From Roseobacter weihaiensis (GTDB taxonomy: Bacteria > Pseudomonadota > Alphaproteobacteria > Rhodobacterales > Rhodobacteraceae), in NCBI RefSeq assembly GCF_020622345.1, contig NZ_JACNMO010000022.1, positions 1 through 64,000 on the forward strand: 64,000 nt of DNA. The letters run 5' to 3'. The notes under the pieces were generated by a model. The model made no database searches, had not been told where the DNA came from, and saw only the letters and a program-made list of their open reading frames with translations. How positions within the stretch are numbered: the first letter of the stretch is position 1; each line of letters starts with the position of its first letter. Shown here piece by piece: positions 52,634-59,940 of the stretch. A program made the position numbers and the translations under genes.

Positions 52634-52974
52634 GCGGCCGCCTGTCCTTCGACTACATCACGAAAGAGGCGGCCGACGGCGCGGCCTTCAAAGTCCGCGA
52701 CCGGCTTCTGTTTGAATACTTCAACCCGCGCGGCGCGGTCTCTGCAAAGCGGTCGATGGACGATCGGGTTGAAGATCTTGTCGACCGGGGCCTCGCCGCG
52801 ACCGGCGCGCTTTTCGTGCATGGATCGCTGAACCGATACCACGTCGAGAAACTTTCAAAGCTACTTCGCCAAAAACGCCCTCGGCGCTGGCCTGTAGAAT
52901 ATCACGCCCGGGCGATCCGGCGAGAAATCGTAGAGGCGGCCGCATTCATCGCAGAAAAGGAATCCGCGCAATGA
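52630..52974 (+). CDS. Hypothetical phage-type protein (114 aa)
   Basis: A basic, mostly helical product. It starts MSGRLSFDYITKEAADGAAF and contains DDRVEDLVDRGLAATGALFVHGSLNRYHVEKLSKLLRQKRPRRW, which could be a small nucleic-acid-binding domain, but no motif decides it. It ends EKESAQ at a GCGCAATGA junction. Confidence 0.65.
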   Translation: MSGRLSFDYITKEAADGAAFKVRDRLLFEYFNPRGAVSAKRSMDDRVEDLVDRGLAATGALFVHGSLNRYHVEKLSKLLRQKRPRRWPVEYHARAIRREIVEAAAFIAEKESAQ

Positions 52975-53339
52975 GTTTTGACACCCCCACAAACCGCGGC
53001 CGCGCCGACAAGATTGTCGAGATCGTCGGGCACCTGAAACGCTCGGCCGGGGCGAACAAGCCGACCCCGTCCGAGGTCGCCGAGATTTTGGCCCCGGCGA
53101 TCGACGCCCTGCGCGACCTCGGCGCGATCCCGACCGCCCCCGAGGGCGGCGCGATCGAGGACGTTGACGCGGCTATTCGTTCCGCGACCGTGTCCGGCCC
53201 GCACCCTGTCCCCCGCAGGATCGACCCGGACATGGCGCAATTGACTTACTGCGTTTCCCGCGCCCGGGCTGCGATGCGGTCAATGGAGGAAATGTCCGAA
53301 ATCTTGAAAAAGAAACACGAAAAGGAATGTGCGCAATGA
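52971..53339 (+). CDS. Hypothetical phage-type protein (122 aa)
   Basis: Helical product starting MSFDTPTNRGRADKIVEIVGHL, with an Ala/Pro-rich middle and a C-terminal helix RARAAMRSMEEMSEILKKKHEKECAQ. No family recognised. The last codons GAA AAG GAA TGT GCG CAA TGA are nearly the same as those of the gene before it. Confidence 0.65.
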   Translation: MSFDTPTNRGRADKIVEIVGHLKRSAGANKPTPSEVAEILAPAIDALRDLGAIPTAPEGGAIEDVDAAIRSATVSGPHPVPRRIDPDMAQLTYCVSRARAAMRSMEEMSEILKKKHEKECAQ

Positions 53340-53626
53340 TGCCTTGGCAGATGAAAGAAACCGCAAAAAAGGACTCCGACGGCTTTCCAGTCCAGCGCCT
53401 TCATTTTTTCGATTACGAGGGCGACCGGCTCTTGGCTGAGTTGGACGCTTGCGCCCCTGCGGCGACTATCAACACGGATGAATTTTCTTACATTATGCTT
53501 TCACCCGATCAACTCCGGCGCATTGCCGATTGGGTCGAGCGCGCGCAAGTCAAAACAGATGCTTGGAATGAGTCGGTCGCGGGTAAGAGGTACTTAGCCG
53601 AGATCAGGGGCGAGTCTGCGCAATGA
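53336..53626 (+). CDS. Hypothetical phage-type protein (96 aa)
   Basis: Acidic product starting MMPWQMKETAKKDSDGFPVQRLHFFDYEG, with TDEFSYIMLSPDQLRRIADWVERAQ in the middle. No family recognised. ATG 53336 lies inside the previous stop (ATGA). It also ends SAQ at a GCGCAATGA junction leading into the methyltransferase-like gene. Confidence 0.65.
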   Translation: MMPWQMKETAKKDSDGFPVQRLHFFDYEGDRLLAELDACAPAATINTDEFSYIMLSPDQLRRIADWVERAQVKTDAWNESVAGKRYLAEIRGESAQ

Positions 53627-54336
53627 AGGTGCTGATCGCCTGCGAGTGTTCCGGGACCGTCCGCGACGCCTTTCTCGCCCTCGGGCATGACGCATGGTCT
53701 TGTGACCTCAAGGCGTCGGAAACCCCGAGCAATCGCCACATTCAGGACGACGTCCGCAACGTCCTGCAATTTGAGCAATGGGACCTGTTGGCGGTTATGC
53801 ACCCGCCATGCACCCGGCTTTGCAACTCGGGCGCGCGGTGGTTGACCGAACCCCCGGAAAACCCCCCGGCCGATTGCACACCCGCCGAGGCCGCCGCATG
53901 GCCGACCCTCGATCGCGAGGCGCGGCTTGCGATGATCTGGGCACACTTGGACGCCGGGGCGGCGCTGTTCTCGGATTGCTGGAATGCCGACGTCCCCCGG
54001 ATCGCTGTCGAAAATCCGATTATGCACAAGCACGCAAAGGCCCGGATTCGGAATTACGAGAAATTCGCCCAAACTGTCCAGCCTTGGCAATTCGGCACCG
54101 ATCCCGACGGTCTGGATAATGAGAAAAAACGGACGTGCTTTTGGTTGAAAGGCTTGCCGCTTCTGACCGCGACCGGGACCCTCGACGGCACAACCGCCCG
54201 CGATAGCGTCCACAAGGCCCGCCCCGGCGAAAACCGGGCGGCCGAGCGGTCCCGCTTCTTTCCGGGCATGGCGGCCGCTATGGCGGCACAATGGGGCGGC
54301 TCTGCCCTTAATGAGGTTCAACGCTATGCCGCGTAA
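53623..54336 (+). CDS. Phage cytosine-methyltransferase-like protein
   Basis: A 237-residue protein of a group common in phages. It starts MKVLIACECSGTVRDAFLALGHDAWSCDL, a SAM-motif-I-like opening with an acidic strand 2 end, then has the PPC motif at 61-63 (VMHPPCTRLCNSG), which in C5-cytosine methyltransferases holds the catalytic Cys, and ENP at 130-132 (RIAVENPIMHKHAK) in the place of ENV. The usual target-recognition domain is very short, and QPWQFGTDPDGLDNEKKRTCFWLKGLP follows. Activity on DNA is likely by family but unproven; it may protect the element from host restriction. Confidence 0.75.
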   Translation: MKVLIACECSGTVRDAFLALGHDAWSCDLKASETPSNRHIQDDVRNVLQFEQWDLLAVMHPPCTRLCNSGARWLTEPPENPPADCTPAEAAAWPTLDREARLAMIWAHLDAGAALFSDCWNADVPRIAVENPIMHKHAKARIRNYEKFAQTVQPWQFGTDPDGLDNEKKRTCFWLKGLPLLTATGTLDGTTARDSVHKARPGENRAAERSRFFPGMAAAMAAQWGGSALNEVQRYAA

Positions 54337-54547
54337 ACGCCGAGTGAATCGCCGCCCCTCATACCGTCACGCGGTCGAGTGGATCGCATTAGAGGACAAT
54401 CCGGGCGGCGAGGACCCGGCCGACTGGATCGCCGGGTATCTGACGACGCATCTTGTTGCCGATCTGTTCGGCGCTGAGCCACGCGACGTCGCCGAGGACG
54501 TTGCAAAGGTAAGACTTGCGAATGACCTGATCGTAGGGGAGTGTTAA
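54326..54547 (+). CDS. Small hypothetical protein (73 aa)
   Basis: Basic start MPRKRRVNRRPSYRHAVEW, then an acidic part EDNPGGEDPADWIAGYLTTHLVADLFGAEPRDVAEDV. Similar small proteins are frequent beside replication genes in phages, but no function is known. ATG 54326 overlaps the methyltransferase end by 11 bp; ATG 54311 is an alternative. Confidence 0.6.
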   Translation: MPRKRRVNRRPSYRHAVEWIALEDNPGGEDPADWIAGYLTTHLVADLFGAEPRDVAEDVAKVRLANDLIVGEC

Positions 54548-54549
54548 TT

Positions 54550-54768
54550 ATGGCTAAGACTGTTCATGGACACCACATCGGAGATGCGGAGGTAACGCTG
54601 CGGCTTCTGCCCGGCGAGATCGATCTTGCGCTTGAGGGGTTGGATCAACTCTCTCAGATGGTGCAATTCGACGCGGATCACGGCGGCTCGGATGAGCCGG
54701 AGGTATCACGGGCGATGCTAAAGCAGATCGGCGACCTCTACCAAAAACTGCGGGCGTATCAGGAATGA
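54550..54768 (+). CDS. Small hypothetical protein (72 aa)
   Basis: Product starting MAKTVHGHHIGDAEVTLRLLPGEIDLALEGL and ending in a helix AMLKQIGDLYQKLRAYQE. It is acidic and helical. No family recognised. GGGAG lies 8 bp before ATG 54550, and the stop overlaps the next start by 4 bp. Confidence 0.6.
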   Translation: MAKTVHGHHIGDAEVTLRLLPGEIDLALEGLDQLSQMVQFDADHGGSDEPEVSRAMLKQIGDLYQKLRAYQE

Positions 54769-54941
54769 AACGCGCTGAAAAAACTGATTTCGAGGCCCGT
54801 CTTGCCGCCTGCGATCGGCCCGTGAAGGATCACCGCCCCCACAAATCCCGGCCATTGTGGGATACCTATCTGCCTGCGGCGGTCGGGTATGCGTTTTTTG
54901 CTTTCAATTTGTGGATTCTCGCTCGAATCCTTCTCCCCTGA
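54765..54941 (+). CDS. Small membrane protein (58 aa)
   Basis: Starts MKRAEKTDFEARLAACDRPV with a charged, His/Arg-rich first half, then one membrane helix YLPAAVGYAFFAFNLWILAR. The N-terminus is likely cytoplasmic. Coupled to the gene before it by ATGA. No family recognised; a single-span accessory protein such as a regulator or lysis helper is possible but not shown. Confidence 0.55.
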   Translation: MKRAEKTDFEARLAACDRPVKDHRPHKSRPLWDTYLPAAVGYAFFAFNLWILARILLP

Positions 54942-55008
54942 TCTTGCGAGTTGATTTTCAAGACCCCGCAACGTAGAGAGGGGGGTCACTTTCGCGGGAG
55001 TAGTCTGA

Positions 55009-55410
55009 ATGATGCGCAAGGTATTGGTTTATATGTTTTTTAGTGTTGCTTTTGTTGTAGTTTTAGTTGTGGCAGGGGTGACGCTAACCCGCAACAGCTT
55101 TGATCAAGTCGCCTATTTCAAGACCCCTGATCTCAACCGGGTGTTGATCTACTCTGCCGACAGTGGCCCGGATTCCGATGAGGTTCGCTCGATATTGTCC
55201 CGCGTCCCTTGGACTGAGGGACAACTCACGACCGCCTATCTCTACAACCCCTCCGACGCCGAGGCCGCCCGCCTCTCTCTCACCGCCGCCCCGGCTTCTT
55301 TCCTCGCGGCGTCCGACGCTGTCGAGGCGGCCGCACCTACGTTCTCTTGTCGTCTCACTATCGCCCCGACCGGATCAAAAGTCTGGGCGGGCGATTGCTC
55401 GGGAGGCTGA
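55009..55410 (+). CDS. Membrane-anchored hypothetical protein (133 aa)
   Basis: An N-terminal membrane helix (MMRKVLVYMFFSVAFVVVLV) anchors an outward-facing domain of about 105 residues containing two cysteines (FSCRLTIAP and AGDCSGG) that may form a disulfide. Codons at the start are A/T-rich (several TTT, GTA, GTT), unlike the neighbours. GGGAG precedes the ATG. It lies directly before the integrase gene, 3 bp away. No family recognised. Confidence 0.55.
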   Translation: MMRKVLVYMFFSVAFVVVLVVAGVTLTRNSFDQVAYFKTPDLNRVLIYSADSGPDSDEVRSILSRVPWTEGQLTTAYLYNPSDAEAARLSLTAAPASFLAASDAVEAAAPTFSCRLTIAPTGSKVWAGDCSGG

Positions 55411-55413
55411 TCT

Positions 55414-56760
55414 GTGGGGATCACCAATGATCGGGGCCGCTACTACTTCGTGATGCGTGTCCCGAAAAGGTTCAAGGGTATTGTTTGCGGCAAGGATGGT
55501 AAGCCCGTCAGTCAGGTCCGGCAGGCGCTCCACACGGACAGTAGAGACGAAGCCAACGCCAAGGCAAAACAGGTTGAGGCGGCTTTTCTGGCGCAATGGG
55601 AGGCGCTTGCCGCGGGCGACGGCGAGGCGGCACACAAGCACTATACGAACGCGCGCAAGATCGCCTCTGCCCACGGATTCACATATCGGCAGATCGATGA
55701 TCTCAATACCGGCGACTTGCAGGAATTGCTTAAGCGGCTTCTGTCGCTTCGCGAGGGCGAAAGCGTCAAGGCCCCCGAGGTCCGGTCCGCCATTATGGGC
55801 GCTGTCCCGGCCGTCACCCCGAACCTGATGGAAGTTTTCGAGGAATACCGCGACCTGACGGCCGTGGATCGTCGCGAGAAATCCGAAGCCCAAGCGAAGC
55901 GATGGGAGCAACTGCGCCGCCATGCGGTCGAGGTTTTCAATAAGGTCATCTTTGACGACCCGCGGTTTTCCGAGGACCCGCTACCCGTCGGCTCGATCAC
56001 CCGCGCCCATGCGCTTGCCTATCGCGAGCATTGGTCTAAGCGGGTCGCGTCTGGCGAGGTCACGGCAGGGGCTGCAAACAAGCATATAGGGATGCTGGCT
56101 ACGATTATCGACACTTGGTCGAAGCTGACCGACGTTCCCCTGCCGAACCCGTTCAGGGGGTTGCGACTCGCGCCCGGGAAAGAGGGCCGCATCCCGCCTT
56201 TCTCGCCCGAATGGATCACCGAAAAATTGCTCGCCAAGGGCGCTTTCGAGTCGCTCAACGATGAGGCGACCGACGTTTTCCTGATGATGATCAACACCGG
56301 ACTTCGGCCTTCCGAAATCACCGACGCGCCCCTGTCCGATTTTGAAGTCGATGCCCCTATTCCTTTTTTCCGGGTGGCCCCGCACGGCCGCGAATTGAAG
56401 GTCTCTCACACCGAACGGGAAATCCCCCTGCTTGGCGTCTCTCTCGCCGCCGCAAAACGGATCGCCGCCCGTGGTGGTATCAAGAGGTACGCCCACAAGG
56501 CGAACGGCTGGTCGGCGGCCGTCACGAAACACCTTCGGGTTCACGGCCTGCGCGAAACCGAAAAGCACTCTCCCTACAGCCTGCGGCATTCTATGGAGGA
56601 TGCTTTGCAGCGGGTCGGGGCCGACGATCGTATCCGGGCCGACATTCTGGGCCACAAATACGCCCGACCAAAGTATGGCGACGGCGGCGCTCTGCCTGCC
56701 CGATTGGGGGTCTTGGAGAAGGTCGCCTATCCGGCCCGCGCCGAGGATTGCGTGAGTTGA
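55414..56760 (+). CDS. Tyrosine site-specific integrase
   Basis: A 448-residue recombinase of the phage-integrase family. The N-terminus (MGITNDRGRYYFVMRVPKRF) is the short arm-binding domain common in alphaproteobacterial integrases, a core-binding helical domain follows (about 125-235), then the catalytic domain: Arg298 (NTGLRPSEI), Arg391 with His389-type spacing in YSLRHSMEDAL, His414 (ILGHKYA) and the nucleophile Tyr421 (KYGDGG). It starts at GTG 55414. It probably integrated the element into tRNA-Leu, although it lies 3.4 kb inside the end. Confidence 0.93.
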   Translation: MGITNDRGRYYFVMRVPKRFKGIVCGKDGKPVSQVRQALHTDSRDEANAKAKQVEAAFLAQWEALAAGDGEAAHKHYTNARKIASAHGFTYRQIDDLNTGDLQELLKRLLSLREGESVKAPEVRSAIMGAVPAVTPNLMEVFEEYRDLTAVDRREKSEAQAKRWEQLRRHAVEVFNKVIFDDPRFSEDPLPVGSITRAHALAYREHWSKRVASGEVTAGAANKHIGMLATIIDTWSKLTDVPLPNPFRGLRLAPGKEGRIPPFSPEWITEKLLAKGAFESLNDEATDVFLMMINTGLRPSEITDAPLSDFEVDAPIPFFRVAPHGRELKVSHTEREIPLLGVSLAAAKRIAARGGIKRYAHKANGWSAAVTKHLRVHGLRETEKHSPYSLRHSMEDALQRVGADDRIRADILGHKYARPKYGDGGALPARLGVLEKVAYPARAEDCVS

Positions 56761-57119
56761 TCCCCGCGCTGTTGGTTGCGACATTCCTTGCCGCGCCGGA
56801 CCCGATTGTGGTTGTGGATGGAGACACGATCAAGACCCGTGAACACGGCCGAATGCGGATCGAGGGGATTGACGCGCCCGAAATGCGTCACCGGGCGGAC
56901 TGCCTGCCCGAATTGCTTTTGGCTGAAAAATCTAAGGCGAGACTTGAGTCGCTCTTGTCGGGCGGTGTTGTGGTCGAGTTCACCGGCCGCCGCGATGGAT
57001 GGAACCGCCCGCTTGTCCGTCTGCGCTTGCCGGACGGCCGACTTGCGGGTCAGGTTTTGATTTCTGAGGGGCTGGCGATAACCTGGTCGGGGTCTCCCGG
57101 CGAGTGGTGCGACTCTTAG
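56748..57119 (+). CDS. Thermonuclease-family (SNase-like) nuclease
   Basis: A 123-residue protein with a short signal-like start (ELIPALLVATFLAAP) followed by the staphylococcal-nuclease barrel: DPIVVVDGDTIKTREHGRMRIEGIDAPEM holds the Asp and Arg of the active site, and FTGRRDGWNRPLVRLRLPDGRLAGQVLISEGLA the second Arg region. Such proteins cleave DNA or RNA, usually outside the cytoplasm. TTG 56748 is the likely start, overlapping the integrase end. It meets a minus-strand gene tail to tail with a 4-bp overlap. Confidence 0.85.
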   Translation: MRELIPALLVATFLAAPDPIVVVDGDTIKTREHGRMRIEGIDAPEMRHRADCLPELLLAEKSKARLESLLSGGVVVEFTGRRDGWNRPLVRLRLPDGRLAGQVLISEGLAITWSGSPGEWCDS

Positions 57120-57292
57120 CCTGCCTTGCGGGCAAGGGTGCGCGCCCGCTCGACTGCTGATCTGGCCGCGTCCCGGTTCTTAAGTTCGGCCTCTATGCGC
57201 AGAAACGTCGGCAGGTAGATATCCCCATCGAGGTCAACGAGAATAGCGGCGACGCGCAGTGCCTCTTGAAGGTCTTGGGATTTAACCGACAC
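57116..57292 (-). CDS. Small hypothetical protein (58 aa), partner of the Fis-like gene
   Basis: GTG 57292 opens a 58-residue product starting MSVKSQDLQEALRVAAILV, with DLDGDIYLPTFLRIEAELKN and a basic C-terminal helix AVERARTLARKAG. It overlaps the end of the Fis-like gene by 11 bp on the same strand, so the two should be co-expressed. No family recognised. Confidence 0.55.
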   Translation of the reverse strand: MSVKSQDLQEALRVAAILVDLDGDIYLPTFLRIEAELKNRDAARSAVERARTLARKAG

Positions 57293-57518
57293 TGAACACC
57301 GCCCGGATCGAGTAGAGGGAAAGTTTCTTGCGGAAGGTATCGGGGGCCAGTCCGGCGAGATCGGCCGCCTTGCGCTTATTGCCGCCCGCTTCCGTCAGGA
57401 CATGGCCGAGATAACGCGCCTCGACGTCTTTTATGACATCGGCGAGAGTACGGCCCGCCATGTCGATCTGCATTGCGTGAGCCTCAACTGTAGGTTGGGC
57501 GCTATCGTTGTCAGTCAT
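57282..57518 (-). CDS. Fis-type helix-turn-helix protein (78 aa)
   Basis: A small DNA-binding protein. The C-terminal part, DVEARYLGHVLTEAGGNKRKAADLAGLAPDTFRKKL, matches the Fis/NtrC-type HTH, which binds as a dimer. ATG 57518 with GAGG upstream is chosen over an in-frame start at 57611. It faces the methyltransferase gene across a region full of repeats, as a phage-type regulator would, and is probably the element's control protein. Confidence 0.75.
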   Translation of the reverse strand: MTDNDSAQPTVEAHAMQIDMAGRTLADVIKDVEARYLGHVLTEAGGNKRKAADLAGLAPDTFRKKLSLYSIRAVFSVG

Positions 57519-57814
57519 AGACTGCACCTCGCTATTATTGGGTAGTCGCAAATCACTAGGGAATTTCCTACACTCTACTATGGCGAGAAAATCCCGCAAC
57601 ATATAATTCATCTAACCTTGGGGAAAACTACTCGGCAAAGCGGAAAAATTAGGCTATTCCGGGCAAATTGGACCGATCAGGTGAAATTTTTCCGTTATAC
57701 AAGCGTATATAGCCGGTAAGTTGGAAAAATACCTGCAAATCAGGTATGGTTTGAAACTGTAATCCCGCAACATAATAGTCCAGAAGGGAAGGCATCCGAT
57801 TAGAGGTGCTTTCC
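57519..57814. promoter_or_regulatory. Divergent control region with several symmetric motifs
   Basis: Between the Fis-like gene and the methyltransferase gene lie: two copies of AATCCCGCAACATA (57590-57603 and 57761-57774); a spaced inverted repeat CGGAAAAATT (57641-57650) with AATTTTTCCG (57685-57694); TATAC-AAGC-GTATA (57696-57709); and ACCTG-CAAAT-CAGGT (57731-57745). No gene fits here. It reads as a two-way promoter region with operators. Confidence 0.65.
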
Positions 57815-59365
57815 ATGTCCGACCATGATGCAGATCAACCCCAAGGCGAAAACGTCACTCTATCAGAAGGCGATTGCCTCGCCGTTCTCGCTGAGCTTCC
57901 CGAAAACTCATTCGACGCGATCGTAACCGATCCCCCGTATCACCTCGCGTCTATCGTGAAGCGCTTCGGCGGGCCGAATGCGGCCGCGGCGAAAGAGGGC
58001 ACCGACGGCCTCTTTCAGCGATCCTCTAAGGGCTTCATGGGTAAGGAATGGGACGGCGGCGACATTGCCTTCCGTCCCGAGACGTGGGCCGCCTTGCTGC
58101 GGGTTGCCAAGCCCGGCGCACATCTGGTCGCCTTCAATCACTCCCGCACATTCCACCACATGGCGACCGCGATCGAGGCGGCCGGTTGGGAAATCCGCGA
58201 CTCGATCTTTGATCTTTACGACACCGCCGACGCTTGGGCCGACTTCCTCGATACCCTCACTGCCGATCAGTCCAAAGGCTTGCACCGCGCGCTTGCCGGG
58301 GCCGACGGCCCGTTGATGGGCTGGCTTTACGGGACCGGCTTTCCAAAATCTCACGACGTTGCGGCCGGGATCGACATGCTGCGCGACGATCACGCCGAAA
58401 TCATCAAGGTCACTGCATGGATCGCCGAGGCTCGCGATCGTGCCGGTCTGACGAACGCCAAGATTGACGAGGTGTTCGGGACGAATGGCATGGCTGGTCA
58501 CTGGACGACAAGAGGTGCGCAGGCCGCTATTCCGAAGCCCGACCAATGGAACCGGCTCAACAGTCTTTTTGCAATGTCGGTCCCCGCCGAAATCGAGGAC
58601 CTGGTCGATCGCCTGAATGACCGCAAAGGAAAGCCCGGCGAGGCATGGGGTCAGCGCGAGGTCGTCGGCGAGGAAACATATTCCCGGACTGATAACGGAT
58701 CGTGGGCCGAGCATGTCGAAAGCGGCATGTTCAAGGGCGGCGAGCGCACCCGAAAGATCACCCGCGCAACCGCGGCGGCTTCGCAATGGGAGGGGTGGGG
58801 GACCTGCCTTAAGCCCGCGATTGAGCCGATCGTCCTCGCCCGCAAACCCCTTGCCGCCGGGTCTGTCGCCCGCCAGACGATTGCGACCGGGACCGGCGGC
58901 CTCAACATCGACGCCGCTCGCCTGCCGGACGGTAATCGCTGGCCTGCGAACGTGACGCATGACGGTTCGACCGAAGTTTTGAAGCGGTTCCCCTTTGATG
59001 AAACCGGCTCTTTCGGTCGGTTTTTCTATTCATCCAAGGCCAGCAAAGCCGACCGCGCCGGGGCAAAGCACCCGACGGTCAAGCCTCAAAGCCTGATGCG
59101 CTGGCTTGTTCGTATGACGACGGCCCGCGGCGGTCTTGTCCTCGACCCGTTCGGCGGGTCCGGCTCGACCGCTTGGGCGGCCGCAACTGAGGGTCGCCGC
59201 TGTCACCTGATCGAGCGCGACGCCGAATACGCCGCTCATATCCGGTCCCGCCTTCCTGAATTTGACCCGACCCGAATTGCCGAGGCCGCCGCCGCCCGGG
59301 CCAAGTCGGCCGCTGAAAGCGCAACCGACGATCAACCCTCTCTGTTTGGAGAAATCACAAAATGA
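57815..59365 (+). CDS. Site-specific DNA methyltransferase (N6-adenine or N4-cytosine type)
   Basis: A 516-residue phage-type methyltransferase of the beta arrangement: the catalytic DPPYHL motif comes first (residues 39-44 in FDAIVTDPPYHLAS) and the SAM motif DPFGGSGSTAWAA follows near residue 446, with a long target-recognition part between. The segments KPAIEPIVLARKPLAAGSV and LNIDAARLPDGNRWPANVTHDG are typical of prophage enzymes of this group. No restriction enzyme gene is next to it, so it is an orphan that may guard the element's DNA or mark it. ATG 57815 is used. Confidence 0.9.
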   Translation: MSDHDADQPQGENVTLSEGDCLAVLAELPENSFDAIVTDPPYHLASIVKRFGGPNAAAAKEGTDGLFQRSSKGFMGKEWDGGDIAFRPETWAALLRVAKPGAHLVAFNHSRTFHHMATAIEAAGWEIRDSIFDLYDTADAWADFLDTLTADQSKGLHRALAGADGPLMGWLYGTGFPKSHDVAAGIDMLRDDHAEIIKVTAWIAEARDRAGLTNAKIDEVFGTNGMAGHWTTRGAQAAIPKPDQWNRLNSLFAMSVPAEIEDLVDRLNDRKGKPGEAWGQREVVGEETYSRTDNGSWAEHVESGMFKGGERTRKITRATAAASQWEGWGTCLKPAIEPIVLARKPLAAGSVARQTIATGTGGLNIDAARLPDGNRWPANVTHDGSTEVLKRFPFDETGSFGRFFYSSKASKADRAGAKHPTVKPQSLMRWLVRMTTARGGLVLDPFGGSGSTAWAAATEGRRCHLIERDAEYAAHIRSRLPEFDPTRIAEAAAARAKSAAESATDDQPSLFGEITK

Positions 59366-59655
59366 ACACCGCATTGCGCATAAACCCGACCCGCGCCGAG
59401 GAATTGACCTCTTTTGCCAACCCCAAGCTGCTGCACTTTCTGGCGGCCGCCGCCCGGGCCGAGGCCGAGCGCCGCCCGCTGGCCCGTGTCGCCGGTCTGG
59501 ATGGTGCAAACCTGATGCTTTTCCGCGCGACCGCGATCGAGCGCGGGTTTCTGGATCACGGAACCGACCGGCTGACCCGTGCGGGGTGCGTGTGGGCCGC
59601 CGGTCAGTTTGCCCCCTTTGCCGCCCTTCTGACCAGAACCACGCGGGAGTCCTGA
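59362..59655 (+). CDS. Hypothetical phage-type protein (97 aa)
   Basis: Alanine-rich helical product starting MNTALRINPTRAEELTSFANPKLLHFLAAAARAEAE, then LDGANLMLFRATAIERGFL. No family recognised. Its ATG lies in the methyltransferase stop (ATGA), so translation is coupled. Confidence 0.65.
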   Translation: MNTALRINPTRAEELTSFANPKLLHFLAAAARAEAERRPLARVAGLDGANLMLFRATAIERGFLDHGTDRLTRAGCVWAAGQFAPFAALLTRTTRES

Positions 59656-59659
59656 TCCT

Positions 59660-59929
59660 ATGTCGTCGCCCTATCCACGCCGCCCCCGCCTGCTGATCGC
59701 GGCCGCCTCGATTGTCGTTTCCAATGGGGGCGCAAAGGTCAGGCCGCTGGCTGTCGCTCTTGCAGATGAGGCCGCACTGGAATCGGCCCGGCACAATCCC
59801 GGCCCGGGCGAGATTTTCCACACTTGGGCGGCCCACGTCCAAGCGGTCGCTGACCTGATCGCCTCGATCAATGCGGACGAAACCGCCCGCAATCTCTTGC
59901 CCCGTTCCTCTCTCACCGTCGTTAAGTAA
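59660..59929 (+). CDS. Hypothetical phage-type protein (89 aa)
   Basis: Product starting MSSPYPRRPRLLIAAASIVVSNGGAKVRPLAVALADEAAL, with FHTWAAHVQAVADLIASINADETARNLL near the end. The first part is hydrophobic but too polar for a clear membrane helix. No family recognised. It lies 4 bp after the gene before it. Confidence 0.6.
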   Translation: MSSPYPRRPRLLIAAASIVVSNGGAKVRPLAVALADEAALESARHNPGPGEIFHTWAAHVQAVADLIASINADETARNLLPRSSLTVVK

Positions 59930-59940
59930 GGACCCCCGCC

